From Rhizobium sp. BK196 (GTDB taxonomy: Bacteria; Pseudomonadota; Alphaproteobacteria; Rhizobiales; Rhizobiaceae), in NCBI RefSeq assembly GCF_014193255.1, contig NZ_JACHZB010000001.1:372001-436000 (forward strand): a DNA stretch of 64,000 bases, given 5' to 3'. Shown one piece after another: positions 1 to 8,233 of the stretch. The notes under the pieces are model-generated. The model saw only the letters and a program-made list of their open reading frames with translations. It searched no databases and was not told the origin of the DNA. Each line of letters opens with the position of its first letter. The stretch's first letter is position 1. Both the position numbers and the translations under genes were made by a program.

Positions 1-242
1 TGGAGAATACCCGCGGCATCTTCACCGGGCCACAGGATGGTGCGCGCGAGGACGGCACATTGGTCGAATACAAACAGCGCCGCAACGAGAACTGGAACGA
101 GGCGATCAGCCTCTATACCGGCGACCTGACCATCACTCCCTATTGGGACTGGAACACCAGCGGCGCCATGTGGGTGAAACAGTTCGACCCGCTTCCGATG
201 ACGATCCTGTCCATCATGCCGGATGTCACCCTTGGCCGCTGA
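1..242 (+). CDS. Phage structural protein, C-terminal fragment
   Basis: An open frame enters from the window edge (first full codon at position 3) and stops at 240-242. The visible 79 residues are rich in Trp, Tyr and Asn (for example TPYWDWNTSGAMWVKQF) and look like the end of a virion protein. The true start lies outside the window. The TTG at 60 is not a convincing start because the frame is open before it. The next gene starts inside this one, 20 bases before its stop, which implies translational coupling. From gene order I infer a tail tubular or stabilisation-type protein, but I do not recognise the family from this fragment. Confidence 0.55.
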   Translation, partial: ENTRGIFTGPQDGAREDGTLVEYKQRRNENWNEAISLYTGDLTITPYWDWNTSGAMWVKQFDPLPMTILSIMPDVTLGR

Positions 243-717
243 AATCGCCATCATCAAGGCGCGGGCGAGCCATATACGCCAGATTGCCGGACGCATGCGC
301 CAGGCCGACCGCGATGAGGTCTTCGCCGCTTCCGGGCGCTCGCCGCTTTCGGGGCTCTCCTTCTCCTACCGCCACTCTTCCCTTGCCTGGACCGCACTCT
401 TCGATGGCCGGCCGGAGGTGATGTGGGGTGTCGGCGATATCAACATCCTAACCGGCATCGGTGCGCCCTGGCTGCTCGGCACGGACGCCGTGGAGAAGAA
501 TTTCCGCAGCTTTCTCAAGATCTCGCGCAATTGGCCGGCTCAACTATTGAGCCGCTACGGCTTGCTTCGAAACTTTGTGGATGCGCGCAACGCGATCTCC
601 CTGCGCTGGCTCGAATGGTTAGGCTTCCAGCTGTTCGAGCCGGTCGAGATCAACGGGCATTCATTCCGGCTATTCGAAATGCAGACAGCCCCTAAATCGG
701 GAGAGACGAATGTGTGA
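223..717 (+). CDS. T7-like internal virion protein A (gp13/DUF2833-like)
   Basis: The 164-residue product resembles the DUF2833 family, the T7 gp13-like internal virion protein with a GNAT-like fold. Typical elements are the N-terminal helix with repeated Arg, the segment ending WTALFDGRPEVMWGVGD, the GAPWLLGTDAV segment and the C-terminal ARNAISLRWLEWLGF and GHSFRLFEM motifs. Proteins of this type act during assembly or sit in the ejectable core. The start ATG at 223 overlaps the upstream gene by 20 bases, and the stop overlaps the next gene by 8, as in a compact phage late operon. Length is normal for the family. Confidence 0.75.
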   Translation: MSPLAAEIAIIKARASHIRQIAGRMRQADRDEVFAASGRSPLSGLSFSYRHSSLAWTALFDGRPEVMWGVGDINILTGIGAPWLLGTDAVEKNFRSFLKISRNWPAQLLSRYGLLRNFVDARNAISLRWLEWLGFQLFEPVEINGHSFRLFEMQTAPKSGETNV

Positions 718-1222
718 TCTTGGTCTTGCGCTGACACTGGGCTCGACGCTTCTCGGCGCCGCCGGCCAGGTGCAGCAGGCAAAGGCAACGGCAGAGGCGA
801 ACAAATACAACGCCCAGGTCGCCGAAATGAATGCGCAGATCGCCGATAAACAGGCGAAGGATGCAATTGAGCGCGGCAAGCAGGAAGAGCAGCAGAAGCG
901 CCTGCAGACATCCCAGCTCGAAGGCCGCCAGCGCGCGGCGATGGCCGCAAACGGCGTCGATCTCTCCTTCGGCTCGCCGCTCGATACGATCGTCGACGCC
1001 GCCAAGATGGGCGAGATCGACGCGCTGAATGTGCGCACCAATGCCTATCGCGAGGCCTACGGCTATAAGGTGCAGGGTACCAATCAGCTCGCGAGCGCCA
1101 AACTCGACCGCATGCGCGCCGACGCCGCCGTCAAGGGCGGTTATCTCGATGCAGTGGGAACGATCCTCGGCGGCTCGGGCAAGGTTTACACCCAGGCGAA
1201 AACGCTTGGATATATCAAGTGA
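710..1222 (+). CDS. T7-like internal virion protein B (gp14-like)
   Basis: The 170-residue product has the layout of T7 gp14-like internal core proteins: a short hydrophobic, Gly/Ala-rich N-terminus (about residues 5-22), then a long charged Ala/Gln-rich helical region predicted to form coiled coil (about 25-90), then a conserved central part containing GVDLSFGSPLDTI and a helical end. In T7 such proteins are ejected into the host envelope. A purine-rich ribosome site (GGGAGAG) lies 6-8 bases before the ATG. It overlaps the upstream gene by 8 bases and is followed after 8 bases by the large virion protein. Confidence 0.75.
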   Translation: MCDLGLALTLGSTLLGAAGQVQQAKATAEANKYNAQVAEMNAQIADKQAKDAIERGKQEEQQKRLQTSQLEGRQRAAMAANGVDLSFGSPLDTIVDAAKMGEIDALNVRTNAYREAYGYKVQGTNQLASAKLDRMRADAAVKGGYLDAVGTILGGSGKVYTQAKTLGYIK

Positions 1223-1230
1223 GGTGAAGA

Positions 1231-3759
1231 ATGCCGACTGTTCCGACCTATCAGGATACGCAGCAGCGCGTAGCACTCCGCCCGGAATATACCGAGGGCT
1301 TCACGGTCAGGGCCGATGCGGAGGCGTTCGGCGCCGCCATCGGCCGCGGCATGCAGAATGCGGCAACCGGCCTCGGCACTCTGGCCGATGCCGTCGTGAA
1401 GGTCGAAGAGCTGGACAATGCCAACGCCGCCAAGGATCGCCAAACGAAATTCGGTGACTGGTCGCGCGAGGCGCTTCATGGCAAGGGGGGCTTCCTGACA
1501 CTGACCGGCCGCGCCGCCGTGGAAGGCCGCGCCGCCTTCGAAAAGCTTGCCGAGCAGAAGCGCGCCGAATTCGGCAAGGGGCTGACGCCGGGTGCTGCCC
1601 GCACCTATGAAGAGACCAGCCGCGCCAGCATGAACACGCTCCTGGACAGCACGATCCGCCACACATTCGACCAGCGCAAGGCGTGGTTTGCCGAGACTTC
1701 GGCCAACAGCATCAAATCCGCCGGCACCGGCGCCGTCGCCGTGTACCGCGATCCGGCCAAGGTGGATGCCGAGATCGGCAAGGGCGTGGCCGAGATCGAG
1801 CATCAGGGCCATATGCAGGGCTGGAGCAAGGAAAGGCTCGACCAGGAACGCGCCCGGTTCGTCTCCGACACGACGAAGAATGTCGCGCTGCGCATCGCCA
1901 ATGACAGCGCCATCAAGGCCGAGCAATATGTGAAAGACGCCCGCGACCGTATGCTGCCGGCCGACAGCACCGCCCTGCTGAAATCGCTGCAGCCCGCCGT
2001 CACCGAGGAAAAGGCCCGGCAGAACACAACAGACATCATCGCCGGCCGGCCGCCGACCTATACCGGTGTGCCTGACGCCAATGCCGCTCCCGCAAACGCC
2101 GATAGCGGTACAGGCGGCCAGCCGCAGATCGACAGCCCGGTTCAGTCCTCCGCAGCAGGCGCAAGAACCACCGGCCTCGAAACGGACGGCGTCGGCAGCA
2201 GAACCGGGGGAACCCGCACACTTGGCGCGCAGCCTTCGACGGGCAAGACAGCAGCCCCGCAGATCGCCCGCTCTCAAACAACTGGCCAGCAACCCGCCGG
2301 CCCGCAGGTGTCGACCACTCAGACCCCGCCGCGCCAGCCGGGCGGCGCGGAGGATTTCCGCACCGTTGCCGCCACGCTTACCTTCCCCGGCAAGGTGAAG
2401 GACGATCTGGCGGTGGCCAGCTTCGTGAGGAATGCCGCCGGCACCACGGTCGCTCCGTCGCTCCAGCCCTGGTTGACCGATGTCACGGGAGCCGTCCTCG
2501 GCATGGCCGCAGGCCCCGTCGGAAGCACTGCGGCCGATGCCACAAGCTTCCGCCATTTCGGCCTGCCGACGCAGACACCCCGCCCCGGCGATATCGTCGT
2601 GCTGGACTCGCCTCAAAGCAAAGGTGCCGGGAAGAACGGCGGCAACACCCCGGATGATCGCGAGAAGGGTCAGATCGGCATCTTCCGCGGCTACGACGCC
2701 GACGGCAACATCCTCGTGCTCGGCCGCGATCCCAGACGCGCCGGCGAAACCGCGCTGACGGCCCATACCGCAAACCAGATCATCGGCTTCCGCACATCCG
2801 GCACCGTCGACGAGAAAACCATGTCCTTGCCGAACTACAATCCCGAGAGCTTGCGCAGGATCGAAGAAAGCCTGAACAGCATCGCCGACCCCGCCTTGCG
2901 CGCCGCCACCGAGGCACAGCTGAACGGCTATACCGTCTCGCTGAAGAAGGCGATCGACGCCCAGCGCGTGCAGGTGCAGGAATGGGCCAACAACCAGGTC
3001 ATCGCCGACCCGACCTTCGACCCGACGAAACTGCCCGTCCACATCCAGCAGGCCATCGGCCCATCCGGCATGCTGGCGCTGCGCGACTACAAGGAAAAAG
3101 TCCGCGCCTACGGCCAGCCGGCGACGGACACGCAGACGCTCTACGACCTGCAGACCGAGTTCGCCAGGGATCCGGCGGCCTTCTCGCAGATCGATCTCCT
3201 TGGATATCGCTCCAAGCTCTCCGACAAGGACTGGGAAAAGGTCACCGGCTGGCGGCAGATGGCCCTCACCGACCAGCGCCAGGCCCGGCTCGAAAGCCTG
3301 GATATCAATAGTGCCTTCGAACTCGCGAAACCTCAGCTGGAATCGCTCGGCTTCTTCGCCCAGGACGGCGGCTTCGCCACCTCCTACAGTGTCCCGCACC
3401 GCGTCGCTGAGTTCCGGTTAGCGCTCCTGGACCAGATGGACGTATTCAAGGACAAGAACGACGGCCAGAACCCGACCCAGAGCGATATCCAGAAAATGAT
3501 CAACCGCCTGCTGTTCCCGATCGTCATCAGCTCGCCGGGCTCATTCGTCACTGGCTGGAATCCCACAAAAGACCGCGGCCGCCTTTATCAGGCAAACTCG
3601 CTTGCCGACGATCAGAGCTACGATATCGCCGTAGAATATCAGGATATTCCACGCGATCTCAGGCAGTCGATCGAGGCGGATTTGACGAAGAAAAACCGCA
3701 GGAAGCCGTCTCAGGACGAAATTGTGAATGAGTACGAGACATCCATACTTAATCGCTGA
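1231..3759 (+). CDS. Large internal virion protein with a degenerate TIGR02594/NlpC-P60-like domain
   Basis: The 842-residue protein occupies the place of T7 gp15/gp16. Residues about 1-270 are helical, about 275-375 are a Gly/Thr/Pro/Gln-rich linker, and about 376-522 resemble the TIGR02594 cysteine peptidase-like domain (PRPGDIVVLDS, GQIGIFRGYDADG, ILVLGRD, IIGFR). In that family the catalytic Cys sits in a W-C motif and the His in G-H-V-G; here the matching places are W414-L415 and G480-Q481-I-G, so both catalytic residues are missing. The rest is helical. A GAGG ribosome site precedes the ATG. Family knowledge suggests a role in the ejection apparatus; loss of peptidoglycan hydrolysis is inferred. 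Confidence 0.7.
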   Translation: MPTVPTYQDTQQRVALRPEYTEGFTVRADAEAFGAAIGRGMQNAATGLGTLADAVVKVEELDNANAAKDRQTKFGDWSREALHGKGGFLTLTGRAAVEGRAAFEKLAEQKRAEFGKGLTPGAARTYEETSRASMNTLLDSTIRHTFDQRKAWFAETSANSIKSAGTGAVAVYRDPAKVDAEIGKGVAEIEHQGHMQGWSKERLDQERARFVSDTTKNVALRIANDSAIKAEQYVKDARDRMLPADSTALLKSLQPAVTEEKARQNTTDIIAGRPPTYTGVPDANAAPANADSGTGGQPQIDSPVQSSAAGARTTGLETDGVGSRTGGTRTLGAQPSTGKTAAPQIARSQTTGQQPAGPQVSTTQTPPRQPGGAEDFRTVAATLTFPGKVKDDLAVASFVRNAAGTTVAPSLQPWLTDVTGAVLGMAAGPVGSTAADATSFRHFGLPTQTPRPGDIVVLDSPQSKGAGKNGGNTPDDREKGQIGIFRGYDADGNILVLGRDPRRAGETALTAHTANQIIGFRTSGTVDEKTMSLPNYNPESLRRIEESLNSIADPALRAATEAQLNGYTVSLKKAIDAQRVQVQEWANNQVIADPTFDPTKLPVHIQQAIGPSGMLALRDYKEKVRAYGQPATDTQTLYDLQTEFARDPAAFSQIDLLGYRSKLSDKDWEKVTGWRQMALTDQRQARLESLDINSAFELAKPQLESLGFFAQDGGFATSYSVPHRVAEFRLALLDQMDVFKDKNDGQNPTQSDIQKMINRLLFPIVISSPGSFVTGWNPTKDRGRLYQANSLADDQSYDIAVEYQDIPRDLRQSIEADLTKKNRRKPSQDEIVNEYETSILNR

Positions 3760-3810
3760 GTGACAGGGAAAACCTGGCGGCGAGAAATCGCAGGCACCCT
3801 GGCAAAAGCC

Positions 3811-3956
3811 TCACTTTCCGACCGACGCCTTCTCGAATTTCCCCTTCAGCCTTACCACTTCATCCGCCGTCCGCCACCGCCAGCCACGCATTGATATAGT
3901 GCTGCGGCCCGTAGACATGGCCGTAGCGCCTGCTGTCACAGCCCCGTGACGAGGCA
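3811..3956 (-). pseudogene. Decayed minus-strand gene end between virion genes
   Basis: The 287-base gap 3760-4046 between two plus-strand late genes holds no plus-strand gene. On the minus strand one frame reads RRYGHVYGPQHYINAW and then runs into a stop, while a shifted frame continues RTADEVVRLKGKFEKAS to a TGA at 3811-3813. The two pieces would join after a small indel near 3875-3885, so this looks like the C-terminal remnant of a frameshifted gene. I do not recognise its family. Plain chance cannot be excluded because GC-rich DNA gives long spurious frames. Confidence 0.35.
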
Positions 3957-4046
3957 AGACCGTCTCGCCGCTCAAGGCCGATAGTCGCCACGTCAGGCCG
4001 ACAACCTTCCTGAGCCTATGGTTCAGGAAACCAGAGGTACAATCAT

Positions 4047-5645
4047 ATGACCATTTCGAGCGAGATAAACCGATCCGGCCCGTATAATGGGGACGGCGTC
4101 ACCATGGCTTTCGAATACCAGTTCAAAATCCTGGAGCCCCATCATCTCCAGGTGATCCGGACGGACGCATCTGGCACGGATTCGATCCTGGTACTCGACG
4201 CCGACTACACAGTGACCGGCGCTGGCAACGATGGCGGCGGCAGCGCGGTCATCGTGCCGGCTCCGGCGGACGGCACCAGGATAACTCTGCTGCTGGACGT
4301 GCCCTTCACTCAGGAAACCGATCTGGAAAACCAAGGCGCCTATTATGCGGAGACAGTCGAGCAGGCGCTTGACCTCGTCGTGATGAGGCTCCAGCAACTC
4401 AAGGAGAGAGCGGCCCGTGCAGTCACCATCCCGCCGTCGTTCGATTCAGCAACGATCGACAAGCTGATTGCGGACGTTCTGGCGCTCAGCGGCAAAGGCG
4501 ATGCGCTGGAGGCCGTCGCCGCCGTCTCGCAATACCTGGAGACTGTGGCTGATATTGCCGATGACATTCCCAATGTTGCCGATCTGACGCAAACTGCCCA
4601 GCAAAAAGCCGCTGAAGCGGCTCAGTCGGCGACGGACGCAAATGCCAGCGCTGGCCTTGCGGCCGCCTATGCAACGAATCCGGAAGATACTCCGGTCGCT
4701 CGTTCGGGAGGGCTATTTTCAGCCTTTCATTGGTATCGCAAGACGCTCGCGATCTACAACGACGTTGCCAATACCCTTGCCGGCTGGCTTCACGGTGCAG
4801 CAGCAAAGACCGACATCGTCGATGCCGACGAATTCGCCATTGCGGACAGTGCGGCAGGCTGGGGTCTAAAGAAGGTTCTGGCAAGTAGTGTTGTCAAATA
4901 TGTCTGTGTTGCTACCGGACTTGATTTCTTTACAGGATTCATCCCCGCTTATGCCGGCGTTGCGTCCGTAACCATCGCCCCGGGCGTTGGCTGGTTTGGC
5001 GGCAAGAAGCATCAGACAACCCTTGTGACGGCAAAAACGCTTGTTCAGCTACTCGATACGGGGGCTGTGCAGGCGTCAAAAACCTATTTCCTGTATGCCG
5101 TTAGGAATTTATCAGATGGCACCACAGATTTCGTCATGTCGCTGTCGGGATCAGAGGCAGGAGTCACGAAGCCGGCCGGGTGGGAATGCTTGCCCGGGAG
5201 CCGCGTCGGCCTCGTCATCACAAACGCATCGGGGAATATCGTTCCGTTCTGGCAAACGGGCAACGAGGTCAAAACCGATACCTATACGTGGTTCACGGCC
5301 AACGCCAATGTGCAGGGCTTGGCAATACCGAGCAATATCCCTGTGGGACTGAGTGTAGATGTCTGGGTGCTGATTGACACCGTTGTTGCAAGCACGGGAC
5401 AAGACTGCCTCGGGATTGTCTCAGATGCCGCTGCTGCCAGCTACACAACCGGTGCTGCCCATCAAGTGCGATGCCGATCGCGCTCAGGCAATGATTATCC
5501 CGACCAAAGTGCTGCAGCAGGCAAGGCGCGCAGCAATGTTAATGGTCAGCTCTGGAGGTACGTCTCGGTAACGAGCACGGCGGCTGCTGCCTCCTTCTTC
5601 GTATGCGGCTGGCATGATTACACCTGCAAGAGGCTATTTGCATGA
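4047..5645 (+). CDS. Phage tail fibre protein with T7-type N-terminus
   Basis: The 532-residue protein begins with about 130 residues typical of the T7 tail-fibre attachment domain (PYNGDGVTMAFEYQFKI, DADYTVTG, RITLLLDVPFTQETDLEN and an NQGAYYAETVEQALD segment). It continues through an Ala-rich helical stalk (about 140-215) into a Gly/Thr/Val-rich distal part (about 280-532) that would bind the host receptor. An AGAGG ribosome site precedes the ATG. The next gene starts inside its stop codon (ATGA). Recognition of the attachment domain is good; receptor and host range cannot be read from sequence. Confidence 0.75.
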   Translation: MTISSEINRSGPYNGDGVTMAFEYQFKILEPHHLQVIRTDASGTDSILVLDADYTVTGAGNDGGGSAVIVPAPADGTRITLLLDVPFTQETDLENQGAYYAETVEQALDLVVMRLQQLKERAARAVTIPPSFDSATIDKLIADVLALSGKGDALEAVAAVSQYLETVADIADDIPNVADLTQTAQQKAAEAAQSATDANASAGLAAAYATNPEDTPVARSGGLFSAFHWYRKTLAIYNDVANTLAGWLHGAAAKTDIVDADEFAIADSAAGWGLKKVLASSVVKYVCVATGLDFFTGFIPAYAGVASVTIAPGVGWFGGKKHQTTLVTAKTLVQLLDTGAVQASKTYFLYAVRNLSDGTTDFVMSLSGSEAGVTKPAGWECLPGSRVGLVITNASGNIVPFWQTGNEVKTDTYTWFTANANVQGLAIPSNIPVGLSVDVWVLIDTVVASTGQDCLGIVSDAAAASYTTGAAHQVRCRSRSGNDYPDQSAAAGKARSNVNGQLWRYVSVTSTAAAASFFVCGWHDYTCKRLFA

Positions 5646-6055
5646 CCACTGTGTACGTTCGCTACGATGGAGCCGGGACGATCCTCGAAATATTCACCCG
5701 TGATCAGCCCAATTTGGATCTCATCGCTCATGACGACCAAGAGCCCGCCATTGCGAAATACCTTCGCGACCCAACGGGGTCGGAAGACCGCTTCCCGCCC
5801 CTCCGGAAGTGGCAGCTCTGGCTAGCCGCTCTCGAACTCGAACCGCCGATCTTCAAGGCCGATGTCCTCTCGGCCGTCGACCGCTTGTCCGATCTGTCGG
5901 CGAAGGACAAGGAAACGGTGCGCATCATGATCGAAGACGCACAGGACTATGCGCGCGAAGATTCGCGCATTGATCTGCTCGCGGTGGCCATGGGCATTCC
6001 GCCAAACCAGATGGACGATCTCTGGAGATGGGCGGCACTGATCGAGCCTGCGTGA
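5642..6055 (+). CDS. Small phage protein, possible tail assembly factor
   Basis: The 137-residue product overlaps the tail-fibre stop by four bases, so it is translationally coupled to it. Residues about 1-45 look beta-rich (TTVYVRYDGAGTILEIF) and the rest is helical and acidic, including KADVLSAVDRLSDLSAKDKE. No enzyme motif or membrane segment is seen. Genes in this position often encode fibre assembly chaperones or accessory proteins; that role is inferred from position only, and the family was not recognised. Confidence 0.5.
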   Translation: MTTVYVRYDGAGTILEIFTRDQPNLDLIAHDDQEPAIAKYLRDPTGSEDRFPPLRKWQLWLAALELEPPIFKADVLSAVDRLSDLSAKDKETVRIMIEDAQDYAREDSRIDLLAVAMGIPPNQMDDLWRWAALIEPA

Positions 6056-6078
6056 TGTAAGCTATCGTAAAACAGCCA

Positions 6079-6103
6079 GCGGGCCGGTTTAATCCGGCCC
6101 CGC
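6079..6103. terminator. GC-rich stem-loop at end of virion operon
   Basis: GCGGGCCGG and CCGGCCCCGC form a stem with one bulge around the loop TTTAAT. It sits 24 bases after the stop of the last virion gene and 12 bases before the end of the convergent LysR gene, so it could end transcription from both sides. There is no clear U-tract, which weakens the intrinsic-terminator reading. Confidence 0.5.
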
Positions 6104-6114
6104 TTGCAATCTCC

Positions 6115-6972
6115 TCATTGCGGCAGCAGCCTCCCCGGTCTGCTCTCCCACCAGGGCTCCCGCACCGGCTCCAGCGCGCCGCTCTCGAAACAGGGCCTCA
6201 GCCAGTCCTCGAAGGTGAAGATGACGCCCGTTCCGGCAACCGCCGCATCTATGGCGAGATCGGTGCCGCCGCCATTCTGGACGATCAGCGGGCTTGGCGG
6301 ATCGACCTTGACGAACTCGCCGTCGCGCTCGAATTCCCACACCGGGATGGCACGGCCGGCAAAACGCCCGCGGATACAGGCATGGTGGAGGAGATCGCGC
6401 GGATGTTCCGGCCGCCCATGTTCGGCGAGATAGGCAGCTGAGGCGCCGCCGGCAAAACGTTGGATGCGTGGGCCGATCGGCACCGCGATCATATCCTGCT
6501 CCAGCCGTTCGTCATAGCGGATGCCGGCATCGCAGCCGGCGGCGATGATATCGACGAAATTCTCCTCGGTGACGATTTCGAGCCGGATATCCGGGTAGGC
6601 TTTCAGAAACGGCGGCACGATGCGCGGCAGCACCAGCCTTGCGGCACTGACGGGCACATTGAGCTTCAGCGTGCCGGCCGGACGATTGCGAAAATCCTTG
6701 ACGAAATCAAGCGCCGCGTCGATCTCGCTGAAGGCGGGGCCGAGCCGCTCCATCAGCCCGCGACCGGCCTCCGTCGGCACCACGCTGCGTGTCGTGCGGT
6801 TGAGCAGCCTGACACCAAGCTCCGCCTCCAGCCGGCGCACCGCATCGCTGAGCGCCGATGAGCTCATATGGCCTGCCCGCCCGGCCTCGCGGAAACCGCC
6901 AGCTCTCGTTACGGCGACAAAAGCTCTGACGTCGCTGATTTCAGGTCTGCCCTGTTTCATGCCCCGCCTCAA
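6115..6972 (-). CDS. LysR-family transcriptional regulator
   Basis: The 285-residue protein has an N-terminal winged helix-turn-helix (about residues 10-70: ISDVRAFVAVTRAGGFREAG, SSSALSDAVRRLEAELGVRL, NRTTRSVVPTEAG) and a periplasmic-binding-protein-like effector domain (about 95-285). The end is short: after WW the usual Gly-Pro-Tyr-Tyr-Pro-Ser-Arg-Arg-like segment is replaced by ESRPGRLLPQ and a stop, about 10-20 residues early, which suggests a terminal frameshift. It is divergent from a YdbC-like reductase gene, which it probably controls. A 17-base palindrome lies in the shared region. It separates two blocks of phage genes. Confidence 0.85.
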   Translation of the reverse strand: MRRGMKQGRPEISDVRAFVAVTRAGGFREAGRAGHMSSSALSDAVRRLEAELGVRLLNRTTRSVVPTEAGRGLMERLGPAFSEIDAALDFVKDFRNRPAGTLKLNVPVSAARLVLPRIVPPFLKAYPDIRLEIVTEENFVDIIAAGCDAGIRYDERLEQDMIAVPIGPRIQRFAGGASAAYLAEHGRPEHPRDLLHHACIRGRFAGRAIPVWEFERDGEFVKVDPPSPLIVQNGGGTDLAIDAAVAGTGVIFTFEDWLRPCFESGALEPVREPWWESRPGRLLPQ

Positions 6973-6988
6973 TTTATTGTCCTTTTTG

Positions 6989-7005
6989 CCGGACAGCCTG
7001 TCCGG
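6989..7005. promoter_or_regulatory. Palindromic operator between LysR and aldo/keto reductase genes
   Basis: CCGGACAG-C-CTGTCCGG is a perfect inverted repeat with 8-base arms and a one-base centre. It lies 17-33 bases upstream of the LysR start and about 90 bases upstream of the reductase start. LysR regulators usually bind such dyads in divergent regions, so this is the likely autoregulatory site; binding is inferred. Confidence 0.55.
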
Positions 7006-7093
7006 ACTATAGCCAATTGCCGAAGCAATGTTAGAGGCTTAATTCCATTCTCACGTGAAAGTGGCCTTGCCTTCAAACGGAGATCCAGAATTC

Positions 7094-7972
7094 ATGTCTA
7101 CTGCCGAAAAATCCGGAACCTTCAAGATCGGCGACCGCATGGTAAAACGGCTCGGCTATGGTGCCATGCAGCTCGCCGGCAAGGGCGTCTTCGGCCCGCC
7201 GCGGGACCGAAACGAAGCGATCGCCGTGTTGCGCGAAGCGGTTGAAAGCGGCGTCGACCACATCGACACCAGCGATTTCTACGGCCCGCACGTCACCAAC
7301 CAGATCATCAGGGAAGCGCTGCACCCCTATGGCGACGATCTCGTCATCGTCACCAAGGTCGGGGCGCTGCGCGGGGCCGATGCTTCCTGGAACCCGGCCT
7401 TCTCGAAGGAAGAACTGACCGCGGCGATCCACAGCAACCTGAAGAACCTCGGCCTCGATGTCATCGAGGTGGTCAATCTGCGCGCCATGTTCGATGTGCA
7501 TGGCGCGGCCGAAGGCTCGCTCGAAGCGCCGCTCACGGTTCTGGCCGAGCTGCAGCAGCAGGGACTGATCAAACATATCGGCCTCTCGAATGCTACGGCA
7601 AAACAGGTGGATGACGGCCGCAGGATCACCGAGATCGTCTGCGTCCAGAACCAGTACAACCTCGCCAACCGCGGCGATGATCCGCTGATCGACAAGCTCG
7701 CCGCCGAAGGCACCGCCTACGTGCCCTTCTCCCCGCTCGGCGGCTTCTCGCCCCTGCAGCCCTCGACGCTCTCTGATGTCGCTACCCGCTTGGGCGCCAC
7801 GCCTCTGCAGGTGGCCCTCGCTTGGCTCCTGAAGCGCGCGCCGAACATCCTGCTGATCCCCGGCACCTCCTCGCGCGGCCATCTCAGGGAGAACCTCGCG
7901 GTGGCCGATATCGAATTGTCGGCAGACGTGATGGCGAAACTCGACGGCATTGCCGCAGCGAACGGCGCCTGA
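7094..7972 (+). CDS. ydbC: Aldo/keto reductase, YdbC (pyridoxine 4-dehydrogenase)-like
   Basis: The 292-residue protein is a single-domain NADPH-dependent aldo/keto reductase. It matches E. coli YdbC along its whole length from memory: RLGYGAMQLAG, GVFGPPRDR, HIDTSDFYGPHVTNQIIREA, LGLDVIEVVNLR, GLIKHIGLSN, VPFSPLGGF and LLIPGTSS. The catalytic Asp and Tyr (DTSDFY) and Lys (VTKVG) are present; the usual His is in the Asn variant (VVNLR) normal for this branch. Expected reaction is reversible pyridoxine/pyridoxal oxidoreduction, although rhizobial members may use other aldehydes. I start at the ATG at 7094 because GGAGAT lies just before it; an in-frame GTG at 7055 has no good ribosome site. 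Divergent from the LysR gene. Confidence 0.85.
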   Translation: MSTAEKSGTFKIGDRMVKRLGYGAMQLAGKGVFGPPRDRNEAIAVLREAVESGVDHIDTSDFYGPHVTNQIIREALHPYGDDLVIVTKVGALRGADASWNPAFSKEELTAAIHSNLKNLGLDVIEVVNLRAMFDVHGAAEGSLEAPLTVLAELQQQGLIKHIGLSNATAKQVDDGRRITEIVCVQNQYNLANRGDDPLIDKLAAEGTAYVPFSPLGGFSPLQPSTLSDVATRLGATPLQVALAWLLKRAPNILLIPGTSSRGHLRENLAVADIELSADVMAKLDGIAAANGA

Positions 7973-8233
7973 CCCTACGTGAGGAGCCGAAACGCGGCGG
8001 ATGTTCCGCCGCGTTCGCCGATCTTCCTTCGCAGCCCTTCCCAGATTGACGAATCGCCACGGCATCGACATCTTTCTCGTCAGGCGTGGCCTGTGCCCAA
8101 CCTCCAGCGATCCTCCCCGGCAGGGTCTTCAACATGGAGGCAAAGGGACTTCCGTCTCGGGTTCGAAAACCTAGGTCCGATCGCTCGGGCGTGGTTGCCG
8201 GGGAACATGCGTCCGTGACGGAAAGGCCAGACC

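Larger units (their letters stand above)
1..6055. mobile_element. Prophage block 1: T7-like internal virion and tail fibre genes
   Basis: Six consecutive plus-strand genes with short gaps or overlaps carry podophage late functions in T7-like order: a partial structural protein, internal virion protein A (DUF2833-like), internal virion protein B, a large internal virion protein, a tail fibre with a T7-type N-terminus and a small tail-associated gene. The block continues upstream of the window. It ends at a GC-rich stem-loop (6079-6103), after which a bacterial LysR gene begins. No integrase or att site is visible. The phage assignment is firm; whether the element is intact cannot be judged from here. 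Confidence 0.75.

Noticed and set aside
1186..3399. Long minus-strand open frame of 737 codons opposite the large virion protein
   Set aside because: It is the GC-rich shadow of the plus-strand gene, with low-complexity His/Gly/Ala composition, no ribosome site and no family resemblance; the plus frame has clear phage motifs.
8120..8180. GGTTCGA-like stretch upstream of the hydrolase, considered as a tRNA T-loop or att core
   Set aside because: No acceptor, D or anticodon stems could be folded around it and no CCA or direct repeat was found.
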